Source: URNF01 sp045594105 (GTDB taxonomy: Bacteria > Bacillota > Clostridia > Oscillospirales > Acutalibacteraceae). Taken from it: a stretch of DNA of 8,564 nucleotides. A program made the position numbers and the translations under genes. The stretch spans positions 1-8,564 of the forward strand of contig JAZNXY010000126.1 in the NCBI GenBank assembly GCA_045594105.1, in the 5' to 3' direction. The number at the start of each line of letters is the position of its first letter. Position 1 is the stretch's first letter. Shown here in pieces: positions 7,420 to 8,564 of this stretch. Under the pieces are notes generated by a model. It was not told the origin of the DNA, made no database searches, and was given only the letters and a program-made list of their open reading frames with translations.

Positions 7420-7436
7420 GCACAGGAAACCTGTGT
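7420..7436. other. Short palindrome / small hairpin in the leader of the Cys-rich gene
   Basis: CACAGG (7421-7426) and CCTGTG (7430-7435) are inverted around AAA, with one possible G-T pair outside. No T-run follows, so it is not a standard terminator. It lies just downstream of the expected start of transcription and could be a 5'-end mRNA stem, a repressor site or chance. Confidence 0.35.
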
Positions 7437-7470
7437 GAACATATCATTCTTGAAACGGGAGGATTTTTTT

Positions 7471-8280
7471 ATGGCTGATAATCGGATGATGCGTGACGGC
7501 GGCTGTAAGGAAGCGGTGTGTATTGACGCAGGTCGTGTGTATGACAGCTGCGGCGATAAAGATTGCGCCGAAAATATGCGGGTGTATTTCTGTGAGCGGG
7601 ATCAGCTGCTCATAGACCGTGCGGTAAGTGTACGCCCCAAAAGTGTTGAAGTGGTCCATACGTATATTGATGTCGAAGCATTACCATTTAACAGAGGGTA
7701 TTACGCATGCGACATTACCTTCTACTTTGAAATCTGTCTGGAAGTGTTTACCGGTCACGGTACACCGTGTACCGAGGTGTGCGGTATTGCCACCTATCAG
7801 AAGAAGGTAATCTTGTTTGGCAGCGAAGGCAATGTGAAGGTGTTCTGCAGCGAATTTAATGCGGACAGCTGTAACCGTACACCCAGCACCTTGGTACGCA
7901 ACATGCCACGTTGCTGTGTACAGGTAGCCGATCCGGTCATTTTGAATGTAAAATTGGTGGATACCTGCGAATGTAAATGCCGTTGTTGTGAGATTTCCAT
8001 TCCCGAATGTCTCTGCAATCGCTATGGCGGCTGTTTCGTAGAAGCGGAAGAAGGCAAAGCCGTGCTGGTAACGGTTGGTCTCTTTACCATCGTACAGTTG
8101 ATTCGCAAAGTGCAGATGCTGGTGCCTGTATACGATTATTGTCTGCCGAGCAAGGAATGTTGCTCGGCCACGGATAATCCTTGCGAAATTTTCAAAAAGA
8201 TGTGTTTCCCCGTTAATGAGTTTTTCCCGCCGTCGGGAGATACGACAGATTGTGGTTGCGGCTGCCAGACCAAAAAGTAA
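7471..8280 (+). CDS. Cysteine-rich protein of unknown function
   Basis: I do not recognise a named family. The 269-residue product has 29 cysteines (about 11%), no signal peptide and no clear transmembrane helix. Residues ~50-165 look like a mostly beta-sheet domain with few gaps (VHTYIDVEALPFNRGYYACDI, then KKVILFGSEGNVKVF from 111), which is more ordered than a metallothionein. Cysteine clusters follow: C166-E-C-K-C-R-C-C (166-173), EC-LC-NRYGGC soon after, CC near the C-terminal third, and a CGCGC ending at 261-265. The start at 7471 has GGGAGGA (7457-7463) 7 bases upstream; the frame extends upstream to 7378 but overlaps the helicase stop and lacks such a site. The gene is monocistronic between a candidate sporulation-type promoter and a strong terminator. 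A disulfide-cross-linked spore coat or other structural protein, or a metal-binding protein, would fit, but both are inference. Confidence 0.85.
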   Translation: MADNRMMRDGGCKEAVCIDAGRVYDSCGDKDCAENMRVYFCERDQLLIDRAVSVRPKSVEVVHTYIDVEALPFNRGYYACDITFYFEICLEVFTGHGTPCTEVCGIATYQKKVILFGSEGNVKVFCSEFNADSCNRTPSTLVRNMPRCCVQVADPVILNVKLVDTCECKCRCCEISIPECLCNRYGGCFVEAEEGKAVLVTVGLFTIVQLIRKVQMLVPVYDYCLPSKECCSATDNPCEIFKKMCFPVNEFFPPSGDTTDCGCGCQTKK

Positions 8281-8313
8281 TATATAATATGTAGTATTGC
8301 TATGAAAATACAC

Positions 8314-8343
8314 AAAAAGGATACCCTTTGTGGTATCCTTTTT
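8314..8343. terminator. Strong, symmetrical intrinsic terminator
   Basis: AAAAAGGATACC (8314-8325) and GGTATCCTTTTT (8332-8343) form a perfect 12-bp stem around CTTTGT, 33 bases after the Cys-rich gene's stop. A5 on one side and T5 on the other mean it could work in both directions, insulating the gene from the rRNA promoter region. The spacer 8281-8313 is AT-rich with no gene. Confidence 0.93.
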
Positions 8344-8367
8344 ACTATATTGTACAAAGGCAAAAAA

Positions 8368-8421
8368 ACTTGAAAAAAATTGATAAAATGTGTTGACAAA
8401 GTGTGAAATGGGTGGTATTAT
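8368..8421 (+). promoter_or_regulatory. Strong promoter with A-tract UP-like region, probably of an rRNA operon
   Basis: TTGACA at 8393-8398, exactly 17 bases, then TATTAT at 8416-8421 preceded by TGG, an extended -10. Upstream, 8361-8389 is rich in A-tracts (A7 twice nearby), where an UP element would contact the polymerase alpha subunits. This is the best-matching promoter in the window. Start is expected near 8428. Together with the leader that follows, this suggests an rRNA (rrn) P1-type promoter. Confidence 0.85.
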
Positions 8422-8427
8422 AACAAA

Positions 8428-8564
8428 GCTGTCCCGAAAGAGACGGCGCAGGACCTTGAAAATTAAACAACGAGACAAGAACACTTTACCCGTTAATTCA
8501 CATCGAAAGATGCAAGTGGGTGAGAGGCCCACGAAACACAGACGCATAGCGTCGATGAGTCAAC
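8428..8564 (+). other. Probable rRNA operon leader (16S gene beyond the window edge)
   Basis: No coding frame is evident. ACCTTGAAAATTAAACAAC (8453-8471) resembles the boxA-like antitermination/processing segment that precedes 16S genes in clostridial rRNA leaders. Several small hairpins follow: CATC-GAAA-GATG (8501-8512, GNRA loop), GTGGG/CCCAC (8516-8520 and 8528-8532) and GACGC-ATA-GCGTC (8541-8553), compatible with a structured pre-rRNA leader. The mature 16S 5' end (GAGTTTGATC-type) is not reached. A leader of another stable RNA is possible. Confidence 0.65.

Noticed and set aside
7758..7774. 17-base palindrome CGGTACAC-C-GTGTACCG inside the Cys-rich gene
   Set aside because: An 8-bp-arm palindrome is expected about once in a window of this size when several spacings are allowed, and it is fully explained by coding sequence.
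7681..8547. Open frame on the - strand (288 codons) opposite the Cys-rich gene and rRNA leader
   Set aside because: It runs through the terminator, the promoter and the leader, which no real gene here should do; no convincing RBS or domain.

Overview
The window reads as a chromosomal segment of a low-GC Gram-positive anaerobe, most likely a member of the Clostridia. The evidence is a PolC-type replicative polymerase (a Firmicutes and relatives hallmark), a PcrA helicase with the Gram-positive C-terminal Tudor-like domain, a sodium-pumping decarboxylase membrane module typical of fermenters, strong GGAGG-type ribosome binding sites and U-tailed intrinsic terminators. All genes lie on the + strand.

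Layout: (1) bases 1-2973, the C-terminal ~990 residues of PolC, cut by the window's left edge inside the OB-fold domain. (2) 2974-3081, a spacer with two overlapping sigma-70-type promoter candidates. (3) 3082-4891, a two-gene unit encoding the gamma (OadG-like) and beta (OadB/MmdB-like) membrane subunits of a sodium-translocating decarboxylase, closed by a perfect 11-bp terminator hairpin. (4) 4955-7381, a PcrA/UvrD helicase. (5) 7382-7470, a spacer with a possible sporulation-type promoter and a short palindrome. (6) 7471-8280, a 269-residue protein with 29 cysteines that I do not recognise. (7) 8314-8343, a strong symmetrical terminator. (8) 8368-8564, an A-tract-rich UP-like region, a near-consensus promoter and what looks like the leader of a ribosomal RNA operon whose 16S gene would start just beyond the right edge.

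How the parts relate: PolC and PcrA are housekeeping replication and repair enzymes. The decarboxylase pair is a membrane ion-pump half-module: it would couple decarboxylation by an alpha (carboxyltransferase) subunit with a biotin carrier, neither of which is in this window, to Na+ export. The cysteine-rich gene stands alone between its own candidate promoter and a terminator.

The most notable observation is that this PolC appears to lack the ~190-residue DnaQ-like 3'-5' exonuclease normally embedded in its PHP domain, while all the apparent PHP metal ligands and the polymerase catalytic aspartates are kept. This suggests either proofreading by another protein or by the PHP domain itself. 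The second is the cysteine-rich protein with a possible mother-cell sigma-factor promoter. I see no mobile element, CRISPR array, tRNA gene or phage gene.
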